Below, piece by piece: positions 8,415-16,178 of a stretch of DNA of 41,679 nucleotides. Location of the stretch: the NCBI GenBank assembly GCA_022566895.1, contig JADFIA010000016.1, positions 1 through 41,679 on the forward strand. Direction: 5' to 3'. Both the position numbers and the translations under genes were made by a program. Within the stretch, counting starts at the first letter, position 1. Every line of letters starts with the position of its first letter. The notes beneath the pieces are model-generated. The model did no database searches. It was given only the letters and a program-made list of their open reading frames with translations, and was not told the origin of the DNA. The stretch is from Pseudomonadota bacterium. Lineage in GTDB: Bacteria > Pseudomonadota > Alphaproteobacteria > Sphingomonadales > SMXR01.

Positions 8415-9785
8415 ATGCCGAATAACGGTGAGAATGCGAAAATCGAGCAATGGCTGAACGAAAACAGCGTTCAGGATGTTGAGATTCTGGTGAGTGATTT
8501 TGCCGGCATTAGCCGCGGCAAGAAATTGACCCGTGATAAATTTATGCGGGCGCTTGGCGCCAACGGTTTGCGGGTACCGGAATCCCTTTTTGGCATGACG
8601 GTAGATTGTGATTTTATTAGCAACAAATATATCACCGACCTGGAAGAGGATGTGTATCTACAGCCAGATTTTGCCACCGCGGGGCTGGTGCCATGGTGCG
8701 AGAGCGTGACCGCTTTTTTCATTTGTGATGTCAGGAAAGTCGATGGCGCAACGTTGGGCTTGTCACCCCGTCAGGTCCTGAAGAATGTATTGTCGCTTTA
8801 CGCCGAAAGGGGTTGGAAGCCGATAATCGCACCCGAGTTCGAATTTACATTGCTGGCAAGAGACGGCGGTGCTGATAACCCGCCAACATCCCCTGCCCCA
8901 CCGACCGGTAGATCGGGCCGCCTGAGCGTCGACAAGGGTGTTCTTTCGATCGATGGCATGGCCGAGTTTGGACCCTTGTTTGACGACGTTCGGCGCTATT
9001 GCGACTCCATGGGACTGCCGGTCGATACGCTGGTGCAGGAAGCAGGAGTGGGTCAATTTGAATTCAATGTGGCGCACGGAGAGCCGCTGCACTTGGCCGA
9101 CAGCTCGTTTCAGTTCAAAAGGATAATGAAATGGGCGGCGGTGCAGCATGGTCTTTACGCCAGTTTTATGGCCAAGCCTTATCCGGGCGATTTCGGCAAC
9201 GCCATGCATATCCATCAAAGTGTTGTTGATGAAAAAACGGACCTGAATGTTTTCGCTGACGAGGATGGAAACAACACCGAGCTATTTGGCGCCCATATCG
9301 CGGGACTGCAGAAATATGCAGCTGCGGCGATGCCGTTTTTTGCCCCTTATTCGAATTCCTATTTGCGTCTGGAAAGCAATCTGAGTTCGCCAGTGAATAC
9401 TCACTGGGGAATCGAGAACCGCTCTGTTGGCTTGCGCGTCCCGGCCGGCGGTAGGGCGTCGCGCCGGATCGAGAACCGTATTGCTGGCTCCGATACCAAT
9501 CCGTATCTGGCGATTGCTGCGTCTCTACTCTGTGGTTATCTGGGCATGGTTGAAGGCCTCAAACCCTCCGAACCCGTGACCGGGTCTGCCTATGGCCTGA
9601 CTACCAATGGCCTGCCGCAACACATCCATGCCAGCCTGGAAGCCCTGGAGCGTTGTGAGACGCTGCGGGATTTGCTGGGTGAAGCATTTGTCAGAACCTT
9701 CCTCGATGTCAAAAGGGCGGAGATAAAGGCCAGATCAAATGTCCTCTCGCCGTGGGACACGAAATACCTGCTGACCAATGTTTGA
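8415..9785 (+). CDS. puuA: Glutamine synthetase family gamma-glutamylamine ligase (PuuA-like)
   Basis: A 456-aa glutamine synthetase fold protein. The beta-grasp domain is at 1-110, followed by the ATP-grasp-like catalytic barrel. Metal and substrate residues visible are EFEF (Glu141, Glu143), VQEAGVGQFEFN (Glu209, Glu216) and NAMHIHQS (His265), with RVPAGG contributing to ATP/phosphate binding. Length and motifs match the PuuA/gamma-glutamylamine ligase group. It would join glutamate to an amine such as putrescine using ATP. The neighbouring agmatinase, aminotransferase, oxidase and aldehyde dehydrogenase support polyamine use. The real amine could differ, because ethanolamine and alkylamine ligases share this fold. 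It starts 13 bases after an operator and is followed at 24 bases by the ureohydrolase. Confidence 0.88.
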   Translation: MPNNGENAKIEQWLNENSVQDVEILVSDFAGISRGKKLTRDKFMRALGANGLRVPESLFGMTVDCDFISNKYITDLEEDVYLQPDFATAGLVPWCESVTAFFICDVRKVDGATLGLSPRQVLKNVLSLYAERGWKPIIAPEFEFTLLARDGGADNPPTSPAPPTGRSGRLSVDKGVLSIDGMAEFGPLFDDVRRYCDSMGLPVDTLVQEAGVGQFEFNVAHGEPLHLADSSFQFKRIMKWAAVQHGLYASFMAKPYPGDFGNAMHIHQSVVDEKTDLNVFADEDGNNTELFGAHIAGLQKYAAAAMPFFAPYSNSYLRLESNLSSPVNTHWGIENRSVGLRVPAGGRASRRIENRIAGSDTNPYLAIAASLLCGYLGMVEGLKPSEPVTGSAYGLTTNGLPQHIHASLEALERCETLRDLLGEAFVRTFLDVKRAEIKARSNVLSPWDTKYLLTNV

Positions 9786-9809
9786 CCGAATGTTTACGAG
9801 AAGCGGATC

Positions 9810-10739
9810 ATGACAGAAAAAACTATCGATCCCATGGAAAACCGGGATGAGGCATACGCCGGTATCCTCAGCTTTATGCGCTTGCCTTACTCTCGCGACC
9901 TGGAGGGGGCCGATATTGTGGTGCTGGGCGTGCCCTATGACCTTGGCACCACCAATCGCCCCGGGGCGCGATTTGGTCCCCGCGCCATCCGTGAAATTTC
10001 GTCATTGGTCGGGGAATATCAATGGGGCGTTTGGCCCTGGGATTACCATCTGCTCGATCGCCGGCGAATAGCTGACTATGGCGATGTCTGCAATTTCACA
10101 GCCAGTCCTGAGCGGTTGGTATCGGAGCTGGAAAAGACGGCAGACGAGATATTGAGCGCCGGCACAGCCTTGATGGCTCTGGGTGGAGACCACTTTATTT
10201 CTCTGCCTTTGCTGAGAGCGCATGTAAGAAAACACGGCCCGCTGGCGCTCATTCATTTCGACGCCCATTCGGACACCTGGAGGGCCGAAGAACTCAATCA
10301 TGGGACCATGTTTTATCATGCCATTCAAGAAGGCCTGATCGACGTCGAGCATTCGATTCAGGTTGGTATCAGAACGCCGAATCCGGACAGCTTCGGCATC
10401 GAGATTGTTGACGCCATTCAACTTAACAATATGACAAATGCGCAGGCTTTGGCCCGCATTAGGGAGCGAGTGGGGGAATGCAAAGCCTATCTGACATTTG
10501 ATATCGACTTTCTTGATCCCGCCTACGCGCCCGGCACCGGGACCCCCGTTGCCGGCGGCCCAAGCGTCATACAGGCCCGGGAAATATTGCACGGTTTGCG
10601 GGGCCTCAAGATTGTTGGCGGCGACCAGGTTGAGGTCGCTCCGGCTTATGACCCCCTGGGCTCAATCACGGCTCTGGCGGGAGCAACAATTGCGGCGGAT
10701 ATCCTGTATCTGATTTCAGAAGCTCTCGATAATCTTTAG
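9810..10739 (+). CDS. speB: Agmatinase-family ureohydrolase
   Basis: A 309-aa arginase/agmatinase-family enzyme with a complete binuclear manganese site: GGDH (His128), FDAHSD (Asp151, His153, Asp155) and FDIDFLDP (Asp231, Asp233). The NHGTMF segment near residue 165 is typical of agmatinases rather than arginases. It would release urea and an amine such as putrescine from a guanidino compound, feeding the adjacent ligase. It is co-directional with the ligase gene (24-base gap) and with the aminotransferase gene (62-base gap). The exact guanidino substrate (agmatine, guanidinobutyrate, guanidinopropionate) cannot be read from sequence. Confidence 0.9.
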   Translation: MTEKTIDPMENRDEAYAGILSFMRLPYSRDLEGADIVVLGVPYDLGTTNRPGARFGPRAIREISSLVGEYQWGVWPWDYHLLDRRRIADYGDVCNFTASPERLVSELEKTADEILSAGTALMALGGDHFISLPLLRAHVRKHGPLALIHFDAHSDTWRAEELNHGTMFYHAIQEGLIDVEHSIQVGIRTPNPDSFGIEIVDAIQLNNMTNAQALARIRERVGECKAYLTFDIDFLDPAYAPGTGTPVAGGPSVIQAREILHGLRGLKIVGGDQVEVAPAYDPLGSITALAGATIAADILYLISEALDNL

Positions 10740-10801
10740 ACCCGGCCGAGAGCAATAAAACAGAAAATATTCATGAGAATGGCCCAGGTGGGAATTAGCG
10801 T

Positions 10802-12175
10802 ATGAAGAATTTCAACAGAGATACAGAACAATGGCAGCAGTTCGATCGGGACCACCACATCCATCCCTTTACCGATCCAGCGCAGCTGAATGCCAAGGGA
10901 ACGCGCGTCATAACCAAGGCCGAGGGCTCATATATATGGGATTCTGAGGGCAACAAGATTCTTGATGGCATGGCCGGGCTTTGGTGTGTGAACGTGGGTT
11001 ACGGCCGCCGCGAGCTTATCGAGGCCGCCAACCGCCAAATGAAGGAGCTTCCCTATTATAATTCCTTCTTTCAAACCTCGAACCCGCCGCAGATCGAGCT
11101 TGGCAGGCTGCTTTCAGAAGTTACGCCCGATGGCTTTGATCATTTTTTCTATTCAAGCTCCGGCTCCGAAGCAAATGACACGGTGGTGCGGTTCGTGCGC
11201 CACTATTGGGAGGTCCAGGGCAAACCATCCAGAAAGGTGATCATCAGCCGGCATAACGCCTATCACGGCAGTACTTTGGCTGCCACAAGCTTGGGCGGCA
11301 TGAAGGATATGCACGATATGGGCGGCTCTCTGTTGCCGGGGTTTGAGCACATAAATCAACCCTTTTGGTATCTGGAAGGGGGGGATCTCTCGGAGGAGGA
11401 ATTCGGGCTGGCACGGGCCCGGGAGCTGGAAGACAAGATCAACGAACTTGGGTCAGAGAACGTGGCGGCATTTATCGGCGAGCCCATTCAGGGCGCTGGC
11501 GGTGTCATTGTGCCACCTGAGAGTTACTGGCCGGAGATTCAAAGAATATGCACCAAACATGACATTCTGCTGGTGGCGGACGAAGTGATCTGCGGATTTG
11601 GCCGCACCGGCAACTGGTTCGGCTCCGAGACCATGGGGATCAAGCCTGATATTATGACCTTGGCGAAGGGGCTTTCCTCCGGTTATCTGCCGATCTCCGC
11701 CGTGGCCCTGCATCAGCGGGTAGCGGACGTGTTGATGGCAGGTGGTGAAATCTATCACGGCTATACCTATTCCGGGCACCCCGTTGCTTGCGCGGTTGCC
11801 ATCGCCAATATCAACTTTATCCGTGATCATGGCTTGGTGGAGATGGTCAGAGAGTCTACCGGGCCGTATCTGCTGGAGGGCTTTCGGCAACTGGCGGAAC
11901 GTCATCGCTTGATCGGCGAGGTGCGGGGCAGAGGCATGATCTGCGCAATCCAGTTGGTCAAGGACAAGGAGCAAAAAATATTCTTCTCCAAAGATGACGA
12001 TGTCGGAACCAAATGTCGCAATCATTGTTTCGAGAACAATTTGATTATGCGCGCAGTGGATCAGTCGATGGTCGTGAGCCCGCCGCTAACTATGAGCAAG
12101 GGTGAAATTGACGAGTTGCTGCAAAAGGCAGAACGATGTCTTGACCTCACCGCGCGCGAACTCGGACTGTCCTAG
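10802..12175 (+). CDS. spuC: Class III aminotransferase, putrescine-pyruvate type (SpuC-like)
   Basis: A 457-aa fold-type I class III PLP aminotransferase. Motifs are SSSGSEAND (118-126), AYHGS (153-157), LLVADEVICGFGRTG (Asp260) and TLAKGLSSGYLP with the PLP lysine Lys289. The MAGLWCVNVGYG N-terminal region is characteristic of polyamine:pyruvate and omega-amino acid:pyruvate transaminases. It would move the terminal amino group of putrescine or another diamine to pyruvate. It is unlike the minus-strand class III enzyme at 1548-2807, which carries [15 protein letters not shown] stands about 10 bases before the ATG. It is the last gene of the ligase operon, and a hairpin follows its stop. Confidence 0.88.
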   Translation: MKNFNRDTEQWQQFDRDHHIHPFTDPAQLNAKGTRVITKAEGSYIWDSEGNKILDGMAGLWCVNVGYGRRELIEAANRQMKELPYYNSFFQTSNPPQIELGRLLSEVTPDGFDHFFYSSSGSEANDTVVRFVRHYWEVQGKPSRKVIISRHNAYHGSTLAATSLGGMKDMHDMGGSLLPGFEHINQPFWYLEGGDLSEEEFGLARARELEDKINELGSENVAAFIGEPIQGAGGVIVPPESYWPEIQRICTKHDILLVADEVICGFGRTGNWFGSETMGIKPDIMTLAKGLSSGYLPISAVALHQRVADVLMAGGEIYHGYTYSGHPVACAVAIANINFIRDHGLVEMVRESTGPYLLEGFRQLAERHRLIGEVRGRGMICAIQLVKDKEQKIFFSKDDDVGTKCRNHCFENNLIMRAVDQSMVVSPPLTMSKGEIDELLQKAERCLDLTARELGLS

Positions 12176-12181
12176 CGCCAA

Positions 12182-12205
12182 GGTCGGCGGCGAGGAGTGC
12201 CGACC
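12182..12205 (+). terminator. Hairpin after the aminotransferase gene
   Basis: GGTCGGC (12182-12188) and GCCGACC (12199-12205) form a 7-bp GC-rich stem with a 10-base loop, 6 bases after the stop codon. There is no T tract behind it, so it may stabilise the transcript end or work with Rho. Confidence 0.35.
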
Positions 12206-12257
12206 CAAAAGTTGCCGAAGATTCTCTTGAAAATCGACCAGCTTGTGCATCATAATA

Positions 12258-12267
12258 TGTGATCACA
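12258..12267. promoter_or_regulatory. TGTGATCACA operator, site 4
   Basis: A perfect palindrome 14 bases before the first ATG of the oxidase gene. The position mirrors site 3 at the ligase gene, again suggesting direct repression. Confidence 0.75.
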
Positions 12268-12281
12268 AAATAGTTTAAAAT

Positions 12282-13574
12282 ATGTGGGCAAGCGAAATGA
12301 GAGCAGCGCCTGATTACTATTCTTACTACAAAGCCACGGTCAATGACTCGACAAGACACCCCCGTCTTGAGGGCGACGAGGTGGCAGATGTTTGTATCAT
12401 CGGCGGTGGTTATACCGGGCTTTCAACGACGCTGGGGTTAGCCGAAAAGGGCTATGCGGTCACCCTCCTGGAGTCATTTAACATTGGCTGGGGTGCCTCT
12501 GGCAGGAACGGCGGGCAGCTAATACACGGGATTGGGGGTAAGTCTTACCTCAGAAAGAAATACGGGCCTGATATTGAGGCCTTTATCAACCGGCTTTGCT
12601 GGCGCGGTCATGAAATCGTCGAGGAAAATATCAAGAAATATGACATAGAATGTGATCTCAAATACGGGTACCTCGATTGCGCGTTCAAGACCCGCCAGAT
12701 GTCAGATCTGGAAGAAGAATTTGAACACTACGATTCATTGGGTATGGGGGATCGCTTCCGCTTGGTCAGCGCAAACGAATTAAGCGACTATATCGGGACC
12801 TCGGTTTACAAGGGCGGCTTATATAATGATCGTGATGCGCACCTGCATCCACTGAACCTTTGCCTTGGCGAAGCGCGCGCCGCGGCCGGACTGGGAGCAA
12901 AAATTTACGAACAGAGCCAAGTGCTCAGTATCACCCACGGCCGAGAGCCCCGGGTTCACACCGAGCATGGATCTATACGGGCAAAAATAGTCGTTCTGGC
13001 GGGGAACGCCTATCACCTGCTGGAACAAAAACACGTTGGTGGCATTTTGTTTCCGGCCGGGACTTATATAATCGCTACAGAGCCATTGGGTGACAACATG
13101 GCGCACGACGTATTGCCCGCTGATGTGGCCGTCTGCGATCTCAATGAAATGCTTAATTATTATCGCTTGTCCAGTGACAAAAGAATGCTGTTCGGTGGGC
13201 GGTGCAATTATTCAGGACGTGAGCCCCGAGACATCAAGGCCTCGATTAAGCCACGCATGCTGCAGATTTTCCCACAGTTAAAAGGCACCCGGATTGACTT
13301 CCAGTGGGGCGGCAAGATCGGCATCGTCATTAATCGAATTCCCCAGTTAGGGAGGATTGGCGATAACGTATACTACGCACAGGGATATTCCGGGCACGGC
13401 ATCAATCAGACCCACATAGTAGGTGAAATATTGACAGCCGCGATTTGTGGCCAGATGGAAGATTTCGACGTTTACGCCAAGGCGAAACACTGGAAAATCC
13501 CGGCACCGCGTTGGGTCGGTAATAATATGGTTGCCTTGGGCATGATGTATTACCGGATCAGGGACTTATTGTGA
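12282..13574 (+). CDS. puuB: FAD-dependent amine oxidoreductase (PuuB-like, DAO family)
   Basis: A 430-aa DAO-family flavoprotein. The dinucleotide-binding motif is at 38-50 (CIIGGGYTGLSTT), followed by the GWGASGRNGGQ segment conserved in gamma-glutamylputrescine oxidases, and a C-terminal YAQGYSGHGINQTH flavin-contact motif. It would oxidise the free amine of a gamma-glutamylated amine to an aldehyde, with release of ammonia. ATG 12282 is used; ATG 12297 is an equally reasonable start, since GGGCAAGCG lies just before it. The gene opens a second plus-strand operon with the unknown membrane protein (20-base gap) and the aldehyde dehydrogenase. Confidence 0.88.
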   Translation: MWASEMRAAPDYYSYYKATVNDSTRHPRLEGDEVADVCIIGGGYTGLSTTLGLAEKGYAVTLLESFNIGWGASGRNGGQLIHGIGGKSYLRKKYGPDIEAFINRLCWRGHEIVEENIKKYDIECDLKYGYLDCAFKTRQMSDLEEEFEHYDSLGMGDRFRLVSANELSDYIGTSVYKGGLYNDRDAHLHPLNLCLGEARAAAGLGAKIYEQSQVLSITHGREPRVHTEHGSIRAKIVVLAGNAYHLLEQKHVGGILFPAGTYIIATEPLGDNMAHDVLPADVAVCDLNEMLNYYRLSSDKRMLFGGRCNYSGREPRDIKASIKPRMLQIFPQLKGTRIDFQWGGKIGIVINRIPQLGRIGDNVYYAQGYSGHGINQTHIVGEILTAAICGQMEDFDVYAKAKHWKIPAPRWVGNNMVALGMMYYRIRDLL

Positions 13575-13593
13575 TGGTTCAGGGGACTGCTAA

Positions 13594-14439
13594 ATGAGCA
13601 TTATTCCACAAAGCCCGATTGTTCGTGAACGGCTGTTTACTGTCAGTAAATATTTGGTCTATGGGCTTTTGGCTTGGAACGGCTACATGTTTTATCTAGA
13701 TGAGTCGGTTGCCTCTACCATAACTTTTTCGGGTGGCTTGAGTCTATCCGAGATCATAGAAGTGCATTCTGGCTCTATCGATACTACCTTCTGGATTTTT
13801 TTGGTTATATTGCTGGAGCTTGAGACTTATGTCATCGATGACGAGATCCTGAAGCGAACCGCAGTAAAATGGACCATGATCGGCCTGCGTACGGTCTGTT
13901 ATGCCATGATCGTATATGCCTTATACGGTTACATTGTGAAAACTGCCTTTCAATCGGACATGGTGCCGTTTGCCGTTGCCAATGTCTGCGACGTGGTTAA
14001 GCAGAATTTTTCAATCCTTCTAGCGGTTGAAGATTATGTACCGCTAACCGCTGAGAACTGCCAAGCGCTTGCCGGGGAAGACCTTTATCGGCTGAATGGC
14101 TACAGCATTATTGCGCCTCTGGATGACCTGATTTACGCCAGAAACGTTGCCCGGATCGATATTGTCAACGCCTCGGTCTGGCTGGGCGTTGTTGCTATAT
14201 TGGAAGTCGACGTCTGGTACCAGCTAAAGGGCGGTCTGAAAGGGACCTTACTCAGGGTCAGTAATATCCTGAAAGGTATTTTCTACACCATCCTGTTCGG
14301 CTGTGCAGTCGCCTGGGGATATACCGGCGTGCTACTGGATTTCGGGGACGCTTTTGTGTGGCTTTTCGCATTCTTCTTTATCGAAATGAACCTCTTTCAG
14401 TGGCAGAAAGAAACAGAAAAAGCAGTTGCAACGGCCTGA
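13594..14439 (+). CDS. Unknown six-helix membrane protein with a threefold repeat
   Basis: A 281-aa protein I do not recognise. About six hydrophobic helices can be seen, arranged as three pairs. The second helix of each pair carries the same spaced residues: D63/W67/E75/Y79, N192/W196/E204/W208 and D252/W256/E264/F268. The pattern is [DN]-x3-W-x7-E-x3-[YWF] each time. Each preceding helix has a Tyr/Gly-rich stretch (LLAWNGY, VYALYGY, CAVAWGY). A larger loop at about 118-185 holds Cys132 and Cys156. GGGGA stands 7 bases before the ATG. It is embedded between the oxidase and aldehyde dehydrogenase genes (gaps of 20 and 33 bases), so it should share their amine-catabolic role. It could be a channel, transporter or electron-transfer partner for the oxidase. 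Confidence 0.8.
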   Translation: MSIIPQSPIVRERLFTVSKYLVYGLLAWNGYMFYLDESVASTITFSGGLSLSEIIEVHSGSIDTTFWIFLVILLELETYVIDDEILKRTAVKWTMIGLRTVCYAMIVYALYGYIVKTAFQSDMVPFAVANVCDVVKQNFSILLAVEDYVPLTAENCQALAGEDLYRLNGYSIIAPLDDLIYARNVARIDIVNASVWLGVVAILEVDVWYQLKGGLKGTLLRVSNILKGIFYTILFGCAVAWGYTGVLLDFGDAFVWLFAFFFIEMNLFQWQKETEKAVATA

Positions 14440-14472
14440 CCGGGTCTGGCTCAAATGAACTGGAATTAGATT

Positions 14473-15972
14473 ATGCCAAACAAATCAAGATCCGAATGGG
14501 AACAGATGGTCCCAAACTTGCAGATTTCTCATCAGGCGATCATCGGCGGGCAGCCCGTGGATTCTGCCTCAGGTGAAACATTTGACTGCATCAGCCCGAT
14601 AGACGGCAAAAAACTGGCGTCGGTTGCCAAGTGTGGCACCGAAGATGTGGAGCGCGCAGTTGCGGCGGCCCGCAAAGCTTTCGAAAGCGGCGTTTGGGCC
14701 GACATGCCGCCCGCCGTCCGCAAGAAGGTTCTGCAGCGCTTTGCAATGATGATTGCCGATCATGCGGAAGAATTAGCACTGCTTGAAACCCTGGATATGG
14801 GCAAACCGATCGGCGACAGCCTGGCTATTGATGTAGCCGGGACTGTGCGCTGCATTAACTGGAACGCTGAAGCCATCGACAAGATTTACGGCGAGATTGC
14901 GCCAACCGGACAGGGGGAACTGGGCCTGATAACCCGGGAGCCGCTGGGAGTTATCGGCGCCATTGTGCCCTGGAACTTCCCGATGTTGATGGCAGCGTGG
15001 AAGCTGGGTCCGGCGCTTGCCACAGGCAATTCTGTTGTTCTTAAACCTTCAGAGAAATCGCCGCTCACGGCTATTCGGCTGGCCGAGTTGGCGTTGGAAG
15101 CCGGCCTTCCTGAAGGCGTGTTCAATGTCTTGCCCGGTTATGGCAAAGAAGCCGGCGAGCCGATCGCATCACATATGGATGTGGATGGGCTGGTATTTAC
15201 CGGCTCAACCGCGATTGGCAAACATCTGCTGAGCATTGCCGCACTTAGCAACATGAAACGCACTTTTGTTGAGTGTGGTGGCAAGAGCCCGAACGTCGTC
15301 TTTGCTGATGCGCCAGATCTTGAAACAGCGGCGAACGCCGCGGCCTCAGGCATTTTCTTCAATCAGGGTGAATGTTGTACCGCCGCCTCACGGTTACTGG
15401 TTCACGATTCAATTAAAGATGATTTTGTCGATGAAGTCGTCAAGGCCGCCGGTACAATGCAGCCCAAGCACCCGCTCGAACCGGATGCGGCGATGGGGGC
15501 CATGGTTGACGACATTCAGACCGAACGCGTTATGGGATATGTGAAGAGCGGTACGGAAGAAGGCGCGATATTGCGCTGCGGAGGTCATCGCGCCGAGGTC
15601 GAGGAAAACGGCTATTACATAGAGCCGACCGTTTTCGATCAGGTATCGGGCAAAATGAAGATTGCCCGTGAAGAAATCTTCGGCCCGGTGCTTTCGTGCA
15701 TAGGTTTTTCGGATGAAGATGAAGCCGTCCGTATTGCCAATGACACTCCCTACGGTCTCGCTGCAGCCGTTTGGACAAGTGATTTGAGCCGGGCTCACCG
15801 GGTCGCCCGCAAAATGCGGGCCGGCAGTGTCTGGGTTAATTATTATGACGGCGGCGATATGACAGCGCCCTTTGGCGGTTTTAAACAGTCTGGAAACGGA
15901 CGTGACAAGTCGTTACACGCGCTCGAAAAATATACCGAGATCAAGGCAACCTGGATAAATCTGGGCGACTAA
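14473..15972 (+). CDS. puuC: NAD(P)-dependent aldehyde dehydrogenase (PuuC-like)
   Basis: A 499-aa aldehyde dehydrogenase with all catalytic elements: PWNFP (Asn168), KPSEKSP (Lys191), FTGST (242-246), VECGGKSP (Glu267) and NQGECC (nucleophile Cys302, with Cys301 beside it). The length and the ELGLITREPLGV region match betaine-aldehyde and gamma-glutamyl-aminobutyraldehyde dehydrogenases. It would oxidise the aldehyde produced by the upstream oxidase or aminotransferase. It is the third gene in the operon, 33 bases after the membrane protein. The ribosome site GGAATTAG is weak and about 5 bases from ATG 14473. Confidence 0.9.
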   Translation: MPNKSRSEWEQMVPNLQISHQAIIGGQPVDSASGETFDCISPIDGKKLASVAKCGTEDVERAVAAARKAFESGVWADMPPAVRKKVLQRFAMMIADHAEELALLETLDMGKPIGDSLAIDVAGTVRCINWNAEAIDKIYGEIAPTGQGELGLITREPLGVIGAIVPWNFPMLMAAWKLGPALATGNSVVLKPSEKSPLTAIRLAELALEAGLPEGVFNVLPGYGKEAGEPIASHMDVDGLVFTGSTAIGKHLLSIAALSNMKRTFVECGGKSPNVVFADAPDLETAANAAASGIFFNQGECCTAASRLLVHDSIKDDFVDEVVKAAGTMQPKHPLEPDAAMGAMVDDIQTERVMGYVKSGTEEGAILRCGGHRAEVEENGYYIEPTVFDQVSGKMKIAREEIFGPVLSCIGFSDEDEAVRIANDTPYGLAAAVWTSDLSRAHRVARKMRAGSVWVNYYDGGDMTAPFGGFKQSGNGRDKSLHALEKYTEIKATWINLGD

Positions 15973-15995
15973 TCCGGCCCCGGCCAACAGCAATG

Positions 15996-16005
15996 ATTGA
16001 TCACA
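15996..16005. promoter_or_regulatory. Degenerate operator, site 5
   Basis: ATTGATCACA matches TGTGATCACA at 8 of 10 positions; the right arm is intact. It lies 173 bases before the TPR-sulfotransferase gene and right after the aldehyde dehydrogenase gene. It is probably a weakened copy, and function is uncertain. Confidence 0.35.
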
Positions 16006-16007
16006 AA

Positions 16008-16032
16008 TTGGCCGCCCTTTTGAGACGGCCAA
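16008..16032 (+). terminator. Hairpin after the aldehyde dehydrogenase gene
   Basis: TTGGCCG (16008-16014) and CGGCCAA (16026-16032) form a 7-bp stem with an 11-base loop, about 36 bases after the stop codon. No T tract follows. It is a possible transcript end signal. Confidence 0.35.
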
Positions 16033-16178
16033 GTGGAACATTGGGCAGAATAGATTGTCCGGCGAACCGAGCGATTAAGCAGATGGCGGGATGTTGGAGA
16101 GCCGATCGCGGTTGTGTTGACAAACAGAAATTATGACTCGACTATGACCGCCGCACGAGAAAAATCCTGGTAGGCCCT

